Assembly (NCBI RefSeq): GCF_022900255.1
Contig: NZ_JALIRM010000002.1
Span: 124,001 to 188,000 of the forward strand
Length of the DNA stretch: 64,000 nucleotides
From: Lederbergia wuyishanensis
Lineage (GTDB): Bacteria; Bacillota; Bacilli; Bacillales; Bacillaceae_C
Direction: 5' to 3'
The translations under genes were made by a program, and so were the position numbers. This document shows, in pieces, positions 62,605 to 64,000 of this stretch. Position 1 is the first letter of the stretch, and the number at the start of each line of letters is the position of its first letter. The notes below the pieces were generated by a model, which was not told where the DNA came from, made no database searches, and saw nothing but the letters and a program-made list of their open reading frames with translations.

Positions 62605-63037
62605 TCTGTTCCCCCCCTTTTATCATTACTTTCTTAATTGAACTAAACTGCTCCGTTAGCTTAATAACTTCAACCAAAAAAGTGTTAATCCTTTTTCGAT
62701 TATCGCACCCTCTTTAAACCCCTAAATAATGACGACTTTTCACAAAGACTTCTGGGAAACAGTCTCTAAAATTAGGACAGCCGCCCTTCCATATTTCTGT
62801 ATTATACATATGTTGAAAATAAAAAAAGACAATAAAGGCTTTGTAAATGGCAGATGAAGTATAGATCATTTTATGTTTCTAATCTTAACCTCAGAGAGCA
62901 GCTTGGTATTAAAAGACTCTAATAATGGCTCGAGTGTGCAAAACAACACACGGTTCCATTCACTATTTTGTAAATACATAATTCATTACAATCAAGACTA
63001 TTAAATGGAAAAAAATAAGTTATAAAAAGGAGCAATC
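62605..63037. other. Intergenic stretch with a repeat
   Basis: Beyond the repeat at 62633-62715 there is a 42-codon plus-strand frame (62729-62857) without an SD, which I do not call. The region probably holds the promoter of the phosphatase gene. Confidence 0.45.
62633..62715 (+). repeat. CCCGTTAG repeat, long form (rightmost copy)
   Basis: AATTGAACTAAACTGCTCCG, TTAGCTTAATAACTTCAACC, then dyad GTGTTAATC-cttttt-CGATTATCGC and ACCCTCTTTAA. Confidence 0.85.
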
Positions 63038-63502
63038 ATGATTAACGTTTTATTTGTGTGCCGGGGGAATATTTGCCGTTCACCGATGGCTGAAGCTTTG
63101 TTTCGTTACTTAGTCAAAAAAGAAAATTTAACAAACCAAATCGCAGTAGATTCTGCTGCAACCAGTCTATGGCAAATCGGCTTCCCTCCGCACGAAGGAA
63201 CTCTTGATATTCTAAAGAAATACAAAATCTCTTCTGATAGACTTATTGGACGCCAACTAAAGAGAAAAGATTTTTGGAAGTTCGATTATATTATTGGGAT
63301 GGACGAAAGCAACTTAAAAAACATTTACAGGATAACAGGCAAGCCTAATCACCCAAAGATTATTAGGCTACTCGACTTGACCAAATACAGGAAAGATATC
63401 CCCGATCCATTTTACACAGGTGATTTTGATGAGACGTATCGTCTTATTTCAGTTGGTTGCCGAGCATTACTCAATAAAATACGAAGCGAACAAAACTTAT
63501 AA
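63038..63502 (+). CDS. Low-molecular-weight protein tyrosine phosphatase
   Basis: 154 residues. The P-loop VCRGNICRSPMAEA gives C8-x5-R14-S15, and the general-acid loop DIPDPFYTGDF lies near residue 125. Full family length. It dephosphorylates phosphotyrosine (or phosphoarginine in the YwlE subgroup); the I at position 12 (CRGNICRS) is typical of the tyrosine group such as YfkJ. AAAGGAG precedes the ATG. Single gene ending in a hairpin terminator. Confidence 0.93.
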   Translation: MINVLFVCRGNICRSPMAEALFRYLVKKENLTNQIAVDSAATSLWQIGFPPHEGTLDILKKYKISSDRLIGRQLKRKDFWKFDYIIGMDESNLKNIYRITGKPNHPKIIRLLDLTKYRKDIPDPFYTGDFDETYRLISVGCRALLNKIRSEQNL

Positions 63503-63604
63503 CAACAAAGCGTCTATCTTAATGCACAGTCAAAACAATTATTTTGAAATGGTGATATCCGGTTAATAATCTTCACAGTTCATCATTTAAATATGGTTCC
63601 ACCC

Positions 63605-63627
63605 CTCGGGATATACCGAGTTTTTTT
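63605..63627 (+). terminator. Terminator after the phosphatase gene
   Basis: CTCGG-gatata-CCGAG followed by TTTTTTT. Confidence 0.85.
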
Positions 63628-63738
63628 ATTAAAAGATTGTTAAGCATCAAATTTAGGAGGACTTATATATAACAGGATCAACAAGCCAAAAAACTATCAC
63701 TGAAGAAGGAACTTTAATTCATCGTAAAAAGTCATATT

Positions 63739-64000
63739 TTAATCTACCAGACCGTTACCTATGTAATCGAAAGTATTCACATCCGCATAAACAATCATAT
63801 TGTTTGGAATAGATTTACTTTTGGTGGGAAAATCAATCAAATACACTTCTTTTCCTTCATAGGATTTATCATCAAGCCCAGACATCATATTTTCATTCAG
63901 TGTTATTTTTGATACCACTCCATCTTTCCAATCACCATCAATCCAGTCTTTTTGTTCTGAAGACAATTGCTTCCATACTATTTCTCTCACATCATCATTT
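63739..64000 (-). CDS. C-terminal part of a gene continuing past the window
   Basis: The minus strand reads DDVREIVWKQLSSEQKDWID from the window edge to LIDFPTKSKSIPNNMIVYAD, then TFDYIGNGLVD and a stop. The frame is still open at 64000, so the GTG at 63990 is probably not the start. The text resembles small Bacillus lipoproteins of unknown function; no domain is named. Confidence 0.65.
   Translation of the reverse strand, partial: NDDVREIVWKQLSSEQKDWIDGDWKDGVVSKITLNENMMSGLDDKSYEGKEVYLIDFPTKSKSIPNNMIVYADVNTFDYIGNGLVD

Noticed and set aside
41113-62715. Classical integron attC sites in the CCCGTTAG repeats
   Set aside because: The modules do not show the RYYYAAC/GTTRRRY core pair in the right order and spacing, and no intI-like gene is in the window. 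The similarity is in layout, not in sequence.
62729-62857. 42-codon plus-strand frame before the phosphatase gene
   Set aside because: No SD, no recognisable composition pattern and it starts at the edge of a repeat; chance ORF is as likely.
1-64000. tRNA, rRNA or transposase genes
   Set aside because: Looked for on both strands by eye; no cloverleaf with a CCA-type end, rRNA text or transposase motif was seen. A covariance or HMM search would be needed to exclude degraded copies.

Overview
The window reads as a low-GC, spore-forming Bacillales chromosome segment (Bacillaceae or a close relative). Reasons: strong AGGAGG-type ribosome sites, TTG/GTG starts behind good Shine-Dalgarno sequences, a YjcZ-type spore protein, a short collagen-like GXX protein, a DUF4083-type peptide and many Bacillus-style intrinsic terminators. 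No rRNA, tRNA, CRISPR array, transposase or recombinase gene was found.

Layout. 0-6 kb: arsenic detoxification. An arsR-arsB operon runs off the left edge, apparently into arsC. Next is a second, MarR-controlled operon encoding an ArsO-like flavoprotein, a small Cys-Cys protein and an ArsN1-like acetyltransferase. Two copies of one palindrome sit at the two promoters of this operon. 6-9 kb: an APH-type kinase and an NCS1 permease. 9-19 kb: a sugar-sensing and uptake locus with a XylFII/LytS/YesN-like three-component sensor, a XylF-like binding protein and a ChvE-MmsA-MmsB ABC transporter. 19-36 kb: a cytosolic BNR protein, NUDIX, VOC, BrnQ, a Gly/Met/Tyr tandem-repeat protein, an oxidoreductase plus XRE/membrane module, a secreted EEP nuclease, a ParM/ParR-like pair with an iteron-rich centromere-like site, and an orphan sensor kinase. 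37-41 kb: an aconitase homologue followed by a tiny DnaJ-type zinc protein, then a well-formed ZTP (pfl) riboswitch ahead of a DJ-1/PfpI gene.

41-63 kb has a different character. It holds about 25 small, mostly minus-strand, mostly single-gene units (GNAT, DinB, VOC, MBL, two RibD-type reductases, GyrI-like, small membrane proteins, lipoproteins). They are separated by more than 20 copies of a dispersed repeat built on CCCGTTAG. The long form of the repeat carries an intrinsic terminator. Decayed cassettes (NUDIX, acylphosphatase, truncated GNATs, an MBL/GNAT chimera) lie among them, and some break at the repeat. This resembles a gene-cassette array without a visible integrase and is the most unusual structure in the window.

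All calls come from reading the sequence. Family assignments rest on recalled motifs and were not checked by database search.
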